Origin: Mycoemilia scoparia
Taxonomy: Eukaryota; Kickxellomycota; Kickxellomycetes; Kickxellales; Kickxellaceae
Length of the DNA: 64,000 nt
Assembly: GCA_027575805.1 (NCBI GenBank)
Contig: JANBPU010000003.1
Location: 310,001-374,000, forward strand
Reading direction: 5' to 3'
In this document: piece by piece, positions 11,914 to 23,906 of the stretch
How positions within the stretch are numbered: position 1 is the first letter of the stretch
How the letters are laid out: every line of letters begins with the position of its first letter
Notes under the pieces: model-generated
Database searches by the model: none
What the model saw: only the letters and a program-made list of their open reading frames with translations
What the model was told of the DNA's origin: nothing
Made by a program: the position numbers and the translations under genes

Positions 11914-14592
11914 ATGGTGTTTTTTGGTGAACAAATAATTCGCCTTGTGGGTCGCCTATTTGGCGATGGCTATCCTTATGCTCGCCATGCAACTATGCCA
12001 GAAAACAACTCTTCCACCCCTAATTCAGCAGAGAAACTATCAGCACCGCAACCCCTAGATCATATCGACGCTTCTACCTTCCCATCCATGCCTTACGGAA
12101 TTATCGGCTTTTCATCGTTTACAAAGCTCCTGTCTTTAGGGGTTTGGCACAGGTCAGAGCCACCACTCACTTCAGAGGATAATCATGTACCACGAGGAGT
12201 AAAACCACTGGAGTCCTCTTGTGCTTGTAGCTCTTCGGAATGCAGCACGCTTACCAATCATACAAACGACCTTATTCGGCGGATTCACCGACTGGAAGCG
12301 CACAACGCCGTTCTCCGCAGCGCCTGCACAAACTTGAGCCATGATCGGAACCAGCTGAAAGCCTATTACGACATCCAGATAAAAGCCACGAAACGCACCC
12401 AGGATGGTCTTTCCAAGGATGCTATCGAGCGGGAGATTATGGCCAACGAATTTAAGAACCGAAAGTCCGAATTTCGCAAAAAGGAAAAGGAGTATATTTC
12501 CGAAATTGGAAAAAAAGATACCGAAATCGCTTTTCTGAATAATGTTGTCACTGAGCTAAGAGAAACCATAGAAAACCTTTCAGAGAGGTATGCTCAGCTT
12601 GAGTTGAACTTGGAACGTCTTGAAGAGCAACCTCAAGACAAAAATATGGAATCAGTTGTTAATATCTGGTTCAGAAATGAGGGCTATGGCGAAGAAGATG
12701 ATACAGATGATGAGTCTGATGAGGATACTGAAGATGATTCTGAAGATGAGGTGATACAGTTTAACAATCAACAGAGCGGTGACGAATCAGCCAAAGAAGA
12801 CCAGCTTGAGAACGATCTTGTGTGCTTTGCCAAAGAGGAGGAAGATGATGACGATGGTGATTCATCGATAGTTATTGAATTTGGAAATGCTTCAGGTGAA
12901 GCGAATACAAAGGACAAGGTCAAGACTTCTACTCCTTATCCGTGTTCACTTGGGTTTTCTGTTGATAAAATCCTAGGTTTAGCTTCAAAGCCACAGAAAC
13001 CCAGTGAGCCGTACATATATTATGACTCCGATATTACCGATGATTCAGAATCCGACATAGACGAGCTGTTACCAATGATTGAGACATCTCTAGAAAAGAA
13101 AGAGCCAGAGAAGCTTGTGTCAATCGATATGCGTATTACGGAAGAAGAATATGGCGCTATAGTCGCAGAAAACGCGACTACTGATCCATTTGTTTCATTT
13201 TTGGACTTCCTAACTGAAAGTGACATCAAGTCTGTTGAGCTTTTCCCCACGGGGGACGACAAAGATGATGAGCTAGAATCCGAGCAAGCCAATGAATGTC
13301 AAGCCGTATTTGGCCAGGAGCGGGCTATCCTGGCAGCTGAAGAATCATCCAAAGATATTGTCACCGAGAGCGACATATGGAAAAACCAAATCAAGAAGCT
13401 CCTTTCAGTGCCAGCCAACATCCGTATTGGCTCATTTGTTGACACAGCATCATCCCAAATGTACCAGTTTGCCATATCAAATTTGGACGAGGGTTCTTTT
13501 CTAGTTGGCCTCAACGACCTTTGTCGAAGGTTTTTTGTCAGTCAATCAGCGGTGCTCTGTGCCATAGCCGAGGGATTCTACAAAGCAATAGCCCGGGACC
13601 TAAAGCGCAATCCTGCTATCCTTGCCACCATCCGTGACTTCCTTGAGGATCCGGTCCTGAATAAGCATGATGCCGACTTCTACACCATTTTATATGCTCC
13701 TCTCACCCTCACTTACCCGTTCCTAATCATCCTTTGTGACACCTTGTGCACCCACGAGTCCCAAATCACCTTCCTAAACCATCTTCAAAGTCTTGCCTGC
13801 CTTGATTCTGAACGCCAATCACACCACGCATACTTACTTGTGATTCTTTACCAGCTTGGCTTTATTGATGGAAGCTGTATAGTGGAGTGGAGCAGACTTC
13901 AGAATTCCCAGAGTCACCCAGTATACCAGCACAAGTTCTTCTCTAGCAATAGCATCAAGATGAGCCCCGACTTTCAATATGAATTAAGGCGTAAGGCCAT
14001 GAGGCTTGTACACCATATCGAGAAAAACTCTTCCTCAGCTGCTCCAACAAGCCAACTTCATGGTGTTCATGCACACGAGCCAAAGAATCAACCATGCCAG
14101 CACGTCAAGGACCGTTTAAACCACAAATATCACACTATGGAGCTGACACCAAGGGTCATCTACTCAAGCGGTCTTGAAGAGATGTCCAACTCGTCTACAT
14201 GCTCATCGTCCGAAGAAACACATGTAAATAGCATAAACGACTGCCTTTTCAAAGGCAATGCCAGCAAAGCCTATGGCAGTAATACAGGAAACATGGTCCA
14301 TACTGTGTTTTTCCCATTTGGCGCGGACGATCTCTATTCTCCACAATCCTCAGCCCTTCATGGCTATAAACCTGCTGACCTCTGCAACATCTCTGGACCA
14401 CCAGGCCTTGTTTCAAGTGACTCGGACCTCTCTACAACTGTCTCTACCTCTCACACACCAATCGAGCAATCCAACATGTCAAGCTTTGACACCTGTTATG
14501 TGCTCAAGAATCCTCTCCAGGTCTCAAAATACTTCATTCAGCCTTATCCCCCACGTGTTAATAGGCACGTTTCCTTTGTTGAACATGATTAG
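11914..14592 (+). CDS. Orphan protein with coiled coil, acidic region and W2-like C-terminal domain
   Basis: Single exon of 892 aa. Residues about 110-240 form a charged heptad-like coiled coil (ELRETIENLSERYAQLELNL). Residues about 250-400 are strongly acidic (EEDDTDDESDEDTEDD). From about 485 to 660 a helical segment resembles the W2/HEAT domain found at the C termini of eIF2B epsilon, eIF5 and eIF4G: a first helix pair followed by YLLVILYQLGFIDGSCIVEW, which has the family's layout of helix-LY-x-x-(D/F)I-(D/E)-x2-(A/C)I-x-x-W. The remaining tail is Ser/Thr/Pro-rich. This is similarity by eye only. No enzymatic domain is visible. A role in translation or protein scaffolding is inference. 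A second in-frame ATG at 11995 could be the true start, because residues 1-27 look unlike the rest. Confidence 0.65.
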   Translation: MVFFGEQIIRLVGRLFGDGYPYARHATMPENNSSTPNSAEKLSAPQPLDHIDASTFPSMPYGIIGFSSFTKLLSLGVWHRSEPPLTSEDNHVPRGVKPLESSCACSSSECSTLTNHTNDLIRRIHRLEAHNAVLRSACTNLSHDRNQLKAYYDIQIKATKRTQDGLSKDAIEREIMANEFKNRKSEFRKKEKEYISEIGKKDTEIAFLNNVVTELRETIENLSERYAQLELNLERLEEQPQDKNMESVVNIWFRNEGYGEEDDTDDESDEDTEDDSEDEVIQFNNQQSGDESAKEDQLENDLVCFAKEEEDDDDGDSSIVIEFGNASGEANTKDKVKTSTPYPCSLGFSVDKILGLASKPQKPSEPYIYYDSDITDDSESDIDELLPMIETSLEKKEPEKLVSIDMRITEEEYGAIVAENATTDPFVSFLDFLTESDIKSVELFPTGDDKDDELESEQANECQAVFGQERAILAAEESSKDIVTESDIWKNQIKKLLSVPANIRIGSFVDTASSQMYQFAISNLDEGSFLVGLNDLCRRFFVSQSAVLCAIAEGFYKAIARDLKRNPAILATIRDFLEDPVLNKHDADFYTILYAPLTLTYPFLIILCDTLCTHESQITFLNHLQSLACLDSERQSHHAYLLVILYQLGFIDGSCIVEWSRLQNSQSHPVYQHKFFSSNSIKMSPDFQYELRRKAMRLVHHIEKNSSSAAPTSQLHGVHAHEPKNQPCQHVKDRLNHKYHTMELTPRVIYSSGLEEMSNSSTCSSSEETHVNSINDCLFKGNASKAYGSNTGNMVHTVFFPFGADDLYSPQSSALHGYKPADLCNISGPPGLVSSDSDLSTTVSTSHTPIEQSNMSSFDTCYVLKNPLQVSKYFIQPYPPRVNRHVSFVEHD

Positions 14593-14816
14593 TCATCATG
14601 CCAAACATTCCATAGCGACTCCGCCTCCACAACCTCTGGTATACATATATCTATATACTTCATGCATGTTTTTCATTCTATACCCTAATTGCACTGCATA
14701 GCACAACTGTATATTGTTAAATATTTTTTTAGTTCGATTTCAGAACATTTGCTTTTGTACTTTTTTTTCTTCTACACACATAAATAAAATCTATTATGTG
14801 CTAAAAGTAATACATT

Positions 14817-14913
14817 TGGATCATAGTTTTTGAAGCGTATTTTTGGTGGTTGGCGATTGTAGGGGCGGCCACTTGCCAATAAGTTGTGGCCACCCTTCAA
14901 AAGTTATCGCCCA
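14817..14913 (+). mobile_element. MITE-like inverted-repeat element, copy 2
   Basis: A 97-bp diverged copy: left end TGGATCATAGTTTTTGAAG, right end CACCCTTCAAAAGTTATCGC followed by CCA, flanked by TT on both sides (14815-14816 and 14914-14915). The interior keeps GGTGGTTGGCGATTGTAGGG. It lies about 225 bp after the preceding stop and upstream of the TRM112 gene. Confidence 0.75.
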
Positions 14914-15194
14914 TTTGAAATGTGCTGTGACCTTGAGTAACCAATTTTACAATTTCAAAACCTTCCCCTGGAGTTATTAGATCAAGTTTTGATTTAAAGT
15001 GATTTTGCAGAGTTTTTTTGATCAGGCCTTTTTCATTACTTGCTACCCATAACTACTTTTTAGGTATATAAAGCATGGCCATACTGCATAGCACAGTATT
15101 AGTGCAGATTTATTTTCCAAATGCTTGCGAATAATACACATATTTAAAACACCAACAGCTGAATTCATAGACCACAACAAGCACAAAAACGACC

Positions 15195-15842
15195 ATGAGA
15201 CTTATTACACATAACATGTTGCAGTGCCATGCAAAGGGATGCGATGATCCTGCCAAGAACTTCCCCCTAGAAATATCTGACTTCACGAAGGAAGAGATTG
15301 AAGCCGAAAAGAACAAGGATTTCTTGGTACGAATGCTTCCTAAACTCGAGTGGAATGCCTTATATACCACTGCAGTGAAGGTAATAAATTCTGTTATATT
15401 ATGTTATTGTCTTGTTTTGTGAAATTTCCGTGTATATATATATATATATATATATTATCGAATATTAGTCAAGGCATGCTGTGTGCACAAGAGATTTATG
15501 GTATTGTTTATATTCTTAGCTCGGAATCACTGGATTACCAGAAACATTGCCAAGCGATGCTGAAACCAACGATGAATTTTTATCAGCACTACACACAGTC
15601 CTTTTGGAGGTAAGGCATCGATGTGGACCATATACTACATCCACACATTTTGATACACAAATGTATATATTGGAACCTGGGTTATATTTCAAGATGATGG
15701 TTATTTAAACATCTAGCTTTTTGCTTATTTTTATAAATAGGTTCATATCAAAGAAGGAAAGATGACTTGCAACGGTTGCAATCACGTTTATCCTATAAAA
15801 GATGGTGTTCCAAATATGCTTTTGGCTGAGCACGAAATTTAG
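15195..15842 (+). CDS. TRM112: Trm112-type methyltransferase activator
   Basis: Three exons, 15195-15380, 15520-15609 and 15741-15842, give 125 aa, the usual size for the family. The zinc-binding cysteines are present in both halves (CHAKGC near the N terminus, CNGC near the C terminus), and the C terminus reads YPIKDGVPNMLL, the hallmark of Trm112. Trm112 is the small obligate partner of several methyltransferases acting on tRNA (Trm9, Trm11), rRNA (Bud23) and the release factor eRF1 (Mtq2). The gene ends with TAG. It converges on the DTW-domain gene with about 120 bp between stops. Confidence 0.92.
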
Positions 15843-15963
15843 TAAAAATGAATGATAAATACCGACCCGAACTCAAAAACAAGAACAAAATCTTTTATTA
15901 TTAAAAAAGCATTCTGATTTTTAAATAAAAGGAATATCAAAAGATAAAAAGAGTGGATCCATA

Positions 15964-16973
15964 TTAATCTATGCTTATATTTGCTTCTGGTTTATTTTCA
16001 TACTGAATATAGCCAGATCTGTGTCGTGTATTAAAGACCTTTTCCTTGTTTTTGTTGTAATACCTTTGAATATCCAGATAGAAATATTTGTAAAAGAACA
16101 TCAAGTCGTCGTATCGTCCATCATATTTGGTCTGAGGTACTTCACTGCCTGTATGTGTGCATTTCTCGTCTTGCCTAGCTACTGCATCAAAGTAGTCTCT
16201 GTACAGAAAATATATCGCCTCGATAGTGGCAAGGTGTGTTTGGTCTGTGTTTTGGAATCTCCAGAAGCGGGTTATGCGGGGGTTAATTGTTACTTTTTGG
16301 AACTTGTTTATGTAATCGCAGTGACGTATGATACTCCTTGCTTGACTCCATGTGCCATCGATTACTATTGCCTGGTCAAACGAATTTGGGTCGATCTGGT
16401 CAATGCAAACAGCGCTCTATTTTGAAGGCAATTAACAGCAACGCCCATTAGTTATTAATTTTTCATAACAATAAAAGGCTAAGGTCATAAAGCAGGTTTA
16501 GCATAGCAATGTCTTTAGTTAACGAAATGCTGCCACTTACTGGGCCAGGATATAACAAAACAGTTCTGCTTGCGTCTAAGTTAGAAACCTGTTCTGATGG
16601 GTGAGTGCAGATCGATACAGAACCAGGAGCTATTATCTTGGAATGTATGGCGGTTGATTTTGAATCGCTTTCCCTCTCGTGCTTTAGACTATATAAATCG
16701 TCATGGCTTTGTTATGAAGTAAATCGACTAAATCATCATAAAGATAAACTCCGATGATCCTTATTGGGTTGCTTACATATAAAGGTGAAAGGGGAGCTCA
16801 ACTCTTGGCAGTTCTTTGGGTTCAATACAAACATTTTCGCGACATTTATAGCAAAAAAACTTTACTGACTTGTTGCATCTAGGACAGTTTTGTCTTTTTG
16901 TGCACTTATCCAGGACGGGAATTGGGTTTGTAGATAGCGATTCTATGTCGTATTCCAGGGTTTTTGTAGGCAT
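15964..16973 (-). CDS. DTW-domain tRNA-uridine aminocarboxypropyltransferase (DTWD1-like)
   Basis: Exons 16973-16777, 16688-16541 and 16416-15964 give 265 aa. The N terminus has a zinc-ribbon-like cluster (CPRCNKSVKFFCYKC). Then come the motifs LPRVELPFHLY, SDSKSTAIHSKI, LLYPGP and the DTW signature in the form VIDGTWSQA, followed by TINPRITRFWRFQ and LATIEAIYFLYRDYF. These match eukaryotic DTWD1, which transfers the aminocarboxypropyl group of S-adenosylmethionine to uridine in tRNA (acp3U). The second position of the DTW motif is G instead of D-adjacent variants seen elsewhere (human has DSTW). The first intron, 16776-16689, is needed because the frame hits TAA immediately after LYM. Confidence 0.85.
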
Positions 16974-17314
16974 TTTTATATTTTTCTTTTTGAAAATAAA
17001 ATACAGTGTAGCTTACAGAAAGAGAGAGAGAGAGAAAAAAGAAAAAGCTCGGTTGTAAAAGAGGACACAAATGCGATTATTTAAACCAATAGAATTATAA
17101 AGTTATGGGCAAAAAAATTATAAACCCATAAAAGCCCAACAGGAAAATAATCATGAACAGAGGGGCTCATGACAACAACAACAAATAGAGCCAACATTGT
17201 TCAACATCTTGGGCATTATACATAGGCTTATTGTAATATATTAACTATAAAAACGCATGTTGAGGAGCAACTACTAGCGTTGCTTTAGCTTACTATCAAT
17301 AAGGTTTCAACAAA
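16974..17314. promoter_or_regulatory. Divergent promoter between DTWD1-like and HDAC genes
   Basis: A 341-bp interval separates divergent start codons. A purine tract of about 28 bases (GAGAGAGAGAG flanked by AAAG) lies near 17020-17047, and TATAA-like motifs occur at about 17095 and 17245. Nothing more specific is recognisable. Confidence 0.4.
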
Positions 17315-18900
17315 ATGCTGCCAGACACAATGCAGTCACCAAGCAACCCAAGAAATTCATTACAAGCTTTCAAGCCGCCTCTTAAAACGGGGTATGTCTA
17401 CGATGTCAGAATGAGATTCCATGAGCCCATCATCACCAAAGAAGAAAGGGGGAACGATTCCCACCCGGAGGATCCACGCCGGATATTCTGGATATACGAC
17501 ATGCTGGATGTCTCAGGATGCCTCGTCCAAATGAAGCCGATAAAAGTCCTCAGAGCGTCGGAAAAAGCCATATTGCGTGTTCATTCCAAAGAGTATCTCA
17601 AAACAATTGTCGCAACATCACGTAAGTAAAGTCATCACATGCCATGAACTTATTCTTCGGGCACATTTGAATGAGATGTGATTGGTAGTATTTTATACAA
17701 GGGAGCCAAACAGAGATGTTTTATGTATTTATACATATATATATATAGAAATGGAGACGCATCAGCTGTTAGCCCAGCAGGAGCTGTTTGATTCAATATA
17801 TCTCAACACCGAAACTTACTTTTGCTCGCTGCTCAGTGCTGGGGCACTGATTGAGCTGAGTGTTGCTGTTGCGAAAGGAGAGGTCAAGGACGGCATTGCC
17901 ATTATTAGGCCGCCAGGCCACCATTCATGTGCCACACAAGCAATGGGATTCTGCATATTCAACAACGTGGCCATCGCAGCCCGAGAGCTCCTGGACCAAA
18001 ACCTTGCAAAGCGCATTTTGATAGTTGACTGGGATGTACACCATGGAAATGGAATTCAAGAAGCATTTAGAGAGGATCCGAATGTGTTGTATATCTCCAT
18101 ACATCGGTGGGAGAACGGGAAGTTCTACCCAGAGTTTAGCGAGGGTGGAGTTGAGTATGTCGGCGAAGGTAAAGGGGTTGGAAAGTAAGTAGATTTCTAG
18201 ACGGAGTTATTATTTTTGCTCCAATTATTTTGTATATGGCAATTACTAAAAGAATCTTTAAATCTAGAAATATCAACATCGCATGGCCGACCCATAGCAT
18301 GGGCGATGCAGACTACTTGTATGCATTCCAAAAGGTTGTCCTTCCCGCCGCCAAGGAATTTGATCCAGATTTCATCATGGGTATGTGTAGAAAATTGAGT
18401 ACCACATGGGGTAGTTAAAACTGTATTTCATAGATCAGTCGAATAATGACCTACGACTCTATGCTTTTGTAGTCGCCTCTGGATTCGATGCTGCTGCTGG
18501 AGATCCCCTTGGCCAGTGCTATGTAACTCCTGCCTGCTATGCATACATGACACGGTCCCTGAAGGCCTTAGCTCGGGGCAAAGTTGTTCTCTCCTTGGAG
18601 GGCGGTTACAACCTGGACGCGGTCGCAAACTCTGCACTGGGCTGTGTGAAGGCACTGATGCAGGTTGATTGGAATGAAGGTATTGTCTCAACGCCTGCGA
18701 GAACTACCGGATATGCTGTGGTGCCTGAGTACGTGCTTCTTGGAAAAGACTATAAGCCAGAGCCAGTTCCAACCGATATGACCACCAAGCTGCCTTCTAT
18801 TAAGAGTGCTATGCCTAGTGAAAAGTGCATAGAGACTGTGGAGCTTGTACGCAAGACACACGCGCCTTACTGGGCATGTTTCAACGAAAATACAGCCTGA
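17315..18900 (+). CDS. Class II histone deacetylase
   Basis: Exons 17315-17621, 17749-18184, 18268-18380 and 18473-18900 join to 427 aa. The opening TGYVYDVRMRFHEP and HPEDPRRIFWIYDML are typical of Hda1/Clr3-HDAC6 deacetylases. Catalytic features are intact: PPGHH at about residues 157-161, GFCIFNNVAIAA, DWDVHHGNG at 195-203, the zinc Asp in SGFDAAAGDP, and LEGGYNL near the end. The enzyme removes acetyl groups from histone lysines or other proteins. The protein stops soon after the deacetylase domain, so the C-terminal Arb2-like domain of yeast Hda1 and S. pombe Clr3 is missing. Confidence 0.88.
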
Positions 18901-19535
18901 TATGAAGAGAAATTGTGACTTATAGTAACTGGGTTTTCACATTTATGACTGGTCTGATTTTTACATTATTGTCACAGCCACTTCGTGCTGTATAAATGTT
19001 GTTAATGGCTTAAAATATAAAGTTTAGTGTATAAATCGATAACTGAATACTTTGCAAATCCTGATTCTCTGGATATCAGGACTTGTGGCCTGAATTTAGA
19101 AGTTTAATGGTCTATCACAGTAGGGCTCATTAGCACAGCTTTGCCTCTCTCAAGAAAGAAAGAAAGAAAGAAAGAAAGAATGATAGCAGAGGAAATGAAA
19201 ATCACAGAGACCAGAATGCACGGTAATCCATCTAGCATACAAACCACATTCAATAGAGCATGATTGGAAAAGGGTGGGAAAGTTAAAGTAGCAATGCTCG
19301 TTGTTGACTGGTGCCATTTTTTCTGGATTAAAGAATGTGATAGGAGTCCAGCTTGAAGCACAGTCAGGCATACGTATGTAGCCATTGATTGTGGCAATCA
19401 TGTTAGTGTTTTGTCAAGCCCTGTCATCACTATCAATTTGGCTCTTTGAGCGTCTCTATTAGCTTGTTTCTCTTATTTTTAAGCCTTACTTTTATACTTT
19501 AGCTTATATTAATATTTTTTCACTCCTTCCCAACA
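18901..19535. other. Intergenic region before the aminopeptidase gene
   Basis: No gene is visible. It contains a (GAAA)n tetranucleotide run at 19153-19180 and an AT-rich, T-rich segment just upstream of the next ATG that probably holds its promoter. Confidence 0.4.
19152..19180 (+). repeat. (GAAA)n microsatellite
   Basis: About seven perfect units of AAAG/GAAA in tandem, in intergenic DNA. Confidence 0.9.
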
Positions 19536-21578
19536 ATGTTTGAAATTGACCCAAACTCCCAAGCCAATATTGACCAAATAGTCACTAGACACTTGCACCT
19601 CAGCCTTGCTGTTGACTTCGACGCCAAAATACTTCGAGGCAGCGCCACTCTTGACCTTGAGGCTATTTCTGATAACGTCGAAAAGGTTGTGCTTGATACT
19701 AACCACCTCAATGTTTCTGGTTCTTTCATTGTTAATAAGGATGGTCAGGAGCAAGCTCTCAAGGTAAGCAAGAAAGATGTTAACCCTAAATCCATTGGCG
19801 ATATCGCTGTACATTCCCTAACAACATGGATTATACAACTTTGTATTCTGAAAGACTGATGACAGCATCAGACATCCAGTATTTGGAACCGCCCTGTCTA
19901 TTTCTCTCCCAAATGCTTTGAACAAGGGAGAATCTGCCAAAGTCAAGATTGACTACGAGACCACCTCGGAAAGTGGGGCACTCCAGTTCCTGACTCCTGA
20001 GCAGACCTTGGGAAAGAATCATCCCTACTTGTTTACACAGTGCCAGGCCATTCATGCTCGCAGTCTCGCGCCTTGTCAAGACAGCCCTGGCATCAAGATC
20101 ACCTACAGTGCTGACATTAAGGCACCGAATCCTCTCCGTGCTTTAATGAGTGCTATTTCTGTTGGATCCGAAGAGGCTGGTGACCACACCATTTATAAAT
20201 TCAGCCAAAAAACAACAATGCCTTCCTACCTACTTGCTATTGTTTGCGGCAATATTGTAAAGGCAGATATCAGTGACCGTTGTGCTGTATGGACTGAGCC
20301 TGAAAACGTAAGTAGATGTTTCTGGGTTTTTTACATTTGATCTTTTTGCCACTATGATTAGTGGGCGTTTAACAACCTTATTTATCTCACCGGATGTGCT
20401 GATACGTGTAGATCGATGCCTGTGCTTGGGAGTTTGCAGAGATGGAAAAGAGCCTCAAGATTGCCGAGGACCTTCTGACACCATACTCTTGGGGAAGGTA
20501 CGATCTATTGGTTCTACCTCCTTCATTCCCCTATGGTGGTATGGAGAACCCATGCCTTACATTTGTAACACCAACCCTTATTGCCGGCGACCGTTCTTTG
20601 ACCGATGTTGTTGGCCACGAAATATCGCATAGCTGGTCTGGAAATCTTGTTACTACCAAGAACTGGGAGCACTTTTGGCTGAATGAAGGATGGACAACAT
20701 TTTTCGAGCGCAAAATTGTCGGTAGACTTGAGGGCGAAGATGCTAGACAACTCAGCTCTGTTATTGGTAACAACGATCTCAAGAGCGCTGTTGAGTTCTT
20801 TGGAACTTCCAACCCCTTGACTGCACTTGTTCCCAAGTTAGACGGAATTGATCCCGATGATGCCTTCTCTTCTGTTCCATACGACAAGGGATACAACCTT
20901 CTGTATTACCTTGAACAGCTTCTTGGAGGCCCAGAGGTATTTGAGCCATACATGCGTGAATATATCAAAGAATTCCAAGGAAAGTCAATTACAACCGATG
21001 ATTGGAAAGAATTCTTGTTCAAGTACTTTGAAAACACATGTCCTGAGAAGGTTGAGGTCCTCAACAAGGTAGATTGGGAGCACTGGCTGTACAAGCCTGG
21101 AATGCCCCCAGTTGAGAATGAGTTTGATACACGTCCCCAGCAGGTATGCATTGATCTGGCAAACAAATGGCTTGGAGCTAAAGATTCTGGCGACTACTCT
21201 GGATTTTCTGAGTCCGACATCACAAATTTCTCTACAATGCAGAAGGTTATCTTCTTGACCCGACTTCAGGATAGTGCTCCATTGCCCGCAGTCCTTCTCA
21301 AAAACCTTGACAGCTTCTATTCTTTGACCAACAGCCGCAATTCTGAAGTTCGTTTCAGTTGGCTATCTTTGGCCCTCAAGTCTAACTTCGAGCAGGTCTT
21401 TGATGCTGTTGTGGACATGCTCAGCACTCAGGGCCGTATGAAGTTCACACGTCCTTTGTATCGCCTGCTAGATGCCTGCCCCGATGGAAAAGCTCTGACA
21501 AAGGAAACATTCTTAAAGAATCGTAACTTTTACCATCCAATCTGCTCGCGTCTGATTCAAAGAGATCTTGGACTCTAA
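19536..21578 (+). CDS. Leukotriene A4 hydrolase-type zinc aminopeptidase (M1 family)
   Basis: Three exons, 19536-19763, 19855-20307 and 20412-21578, give 615 aa, close to the roughly 610 aa of LTA4H. The substrate-binding GGMEN motif is at about residues 269-273. The zinc site is complete: HEISH at 296-300 and the third ligand Glu in NEGW at 319, the HEXXH-X18-E spacing of M1 peptidases. The N-terminal saddle domain and the C-terminal helical domain are both present. In fungi this protein is a cytosolic aminopeptidase with residual epoxide hydrolase activity. The acceptor at 19854 was chosen because it leaves the frame open into RHPVFGTAL, a conserved segment. Confidence 0.9.
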
Positions 21579-21797
21579 TTTTCAGCTGAGGCCTTCGCCA
21601 TCTCCGCTGTGGTGCAAATCTTTGAATTCGTAAATAAAATTTCAGTGTTTTCCATGTCCTTTTTATTGTCTAGTTTGTTTTATTGCAAAGGTTATTTCTA
21701 AAAATGTATACCTCATCTAAAAACACTTATGCAATGCCACTAAACATGAAAATTCTGGTTACCAAAGTAGCAGTGGCAGTAAGAAGACTTGGCTTCT

Positions 21798-23363
21798 TTA
21801 CTTTGACTCAGTAGGAGGAGCCTGACCGGTTCCACTGGAATTTTTCTTGTTCTTTTTGTTTTTGGGTTTCTTTGGGTTAGTCGAAGTAGCAAGAAGTTTA
21901 AGGATTTCTTTGTCTTTAATGCTATGCTCGGACTTAACAACGTCCAAATTAAGGGCGGATCCAGTGGTGATTCTTTCAGGACCCTTTTGTGTGACCAAAG
22001 CCGTAAATGTCACCTGAGCAACATATTCACCAGACTTGTCCTCGTATACGTCGAATGGCTCAAGAATACCAGACTTGACGCACTCGACAACGCCGCCACG
22101 GGCTTTCTGTTGATCGTCGATAGCACGAGTGGTGAATGGGTAAGATCCAAACTTGGACTTGACTTCGGAATAGAGGGCAGCCGATGTCTTCATGCGAAGC
22201 TGAGGCTTTCCTTCCTTCTTCTTGAATACTGTGGTGCGAGTATCTGACTTGACAGTCTTTCCTGATCCGGTAGTCACGAATATGTCAATCATATACACAT
22301 GATTTTCAGCAATAACGTACTTGTTGAATTCGCTACGAAGGTCAGTGCCAGGATTGAAAATAATTGTGCCCTCGGCCTCAATATCATTTTGCTTCTGCTG
22401 GTAGCTAAGCATGTTTTGAAGTGGCTTGCAGCCAAAGCTTTCAACGACCTTCTGGACAGCATCTGTGATGCTCAAAGACTAAAGTTCGAGACAAAAAATG
22501 GGGCTAGGAGGTTAGATATATACCACTATTTACAACATCTACTACTTTGACAATAGCGTTTGCTGGTACTACGAATTCTAAAGTGATAGTAATTTTCTTA
22601 CTGGAGTTCCAGGCTTGAGCATGCGGATGACGGTTTCAGCAGCATAAAATGCGGCATGAATGGCATCAGCCTTACGGCCAGTGACAGGGTTGGATTCTCC
22701 AGAGCCAACAACTATCGTCTGACCAGCGAAGGCGGCATAGCCATCAACATGTGCACCGATCTGCCTATATTTCATGAGTGCATAGTTTCAGCTGGATTTG
22801 CAATGTATTGTAACTGCATGAAAATGCTATAAAGCACGATGGTATCAGAACTTCAGTCTTACACCTTGACAAGATCACCGTCCTGGATCTTTTCAGCGGC
22901 GATGGGGTCGGTGGCCAAGGGTGAGACGTGGCATGCAATGTTATTTACGGATACAGTAGTGGGGAAGGAAATACCTAATGAATTGATTAGTCTTCACATA
23001 TTCAGAACCATGCTGCTGGAATTATCATAAACATTACAATAGTTTCATTAAATGCATACCCTTGGGGACCTTTGCCTTGCGATATTGGGTTGACAGTCCT
23101 TCCTCTATGGCCTTGTCGCCAAAAACACAAAGATCGAGAATAGTTGCTCCAGGCACAATCTCCTTTAGCGTCTTGGCCAAAGCATCTGAAAAGGGAAAAG
23201 ATTTAGTGGATTATTATTTGCTAATTGGGCATTGCCTGAATTTTCTTGAATTTTTTAGTGCTTTAAACCCCATACCGTTGGCCACCTGTGCAGCAGCTTT
23301 GTATTTGGTAATAATGTCACTGTCAAGGACAATGTTGTTGGTCTCTGGTGCGTTAGGACTCAT
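21798..23363 (-). CDS. PA2G4/EBP1 homologue (methionine-aminopeptidase-like fold)
   Basis: Five exons, 23363-23276, 23185-23060, 22974-22863, 22764-22602 and 22478-21798, give 389 aa, nearly the length of human PA2G4 (394). Recognisable segments include DSDIITKYKAAAQVANG, ISFPTTVSVNNIACHVSPL, GAHVDGYAAFAGQTIVVG and the lysine-rich tail KKPKNKKNKKN. PA2G4 and its S. pombe relative Cdb4 keep the pita-bread fold of type II methionine aminopeptidase but lack the metal ligands, so it is likely non-catalytic. Family members bind ribosomes and RNA and influence growth. The basic tail fits nucleic-acid or ribosome contact. Confidence 0.88.
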
Positions 23364-23906
23364 TTTAGAATTTGATAATAAAGAGGGTGGTTGCTTGTTT
23401 ACTAACAATAATAGTGTTTGAATAAAACAAGATGCAAATGCGTTTATTCCAATTGCTAAAACGCATATACTCTCAAAGCCGACTCACGATCAGCCATGGA
23501 ATAACTGTGCGTGTGGGTCTCCGCATTATATCACTATGACGAAACCTACAGACCATGTATTGCTAGCGAGAATGGCTAACACTTTGTGATTTTGGCCATA
23601 CCGTTGATTTTAGAAATTAGAACACCTAGCCCATAACGGAACTATTGATCTATTTATCTAAACTCAAAGAGTCGAGTATGCTGTGTACTTTGAATATACA
23701 AGATTTATTAAAAAAGAGGAGACATAAAGGACGTCATCAGCTAGAAAATGATTATCCTATTGATAGATTATAAGCTATACTAATTAGCGATTATTCTTTA
23801 TAAATTTGACCCATAATAACGTGTCTGCTGAGCCAAACTTTGGCCCACAACAAAAAATTAAATACATTAAATATCAAAGAAAGAAACTTCTACACTGTTA
23901 CGCAAA
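23364..23906. promoter_or_regulatory. Divergent promoter between PA2G4 and DENR homologues
   Basis: A 543-bp interval lies between two translation-related genes transcribed away from each other. It is AT-rich with no open frame of note. No specific binding site can be named. Confidence 0.4.

Noticed and set aside
16021..16425. Plus-strand 134-codon frame
   Set aside because: It is antisense to the third exon of the DTWD1-like gene, which has clear conserved motifs on the minus strand.
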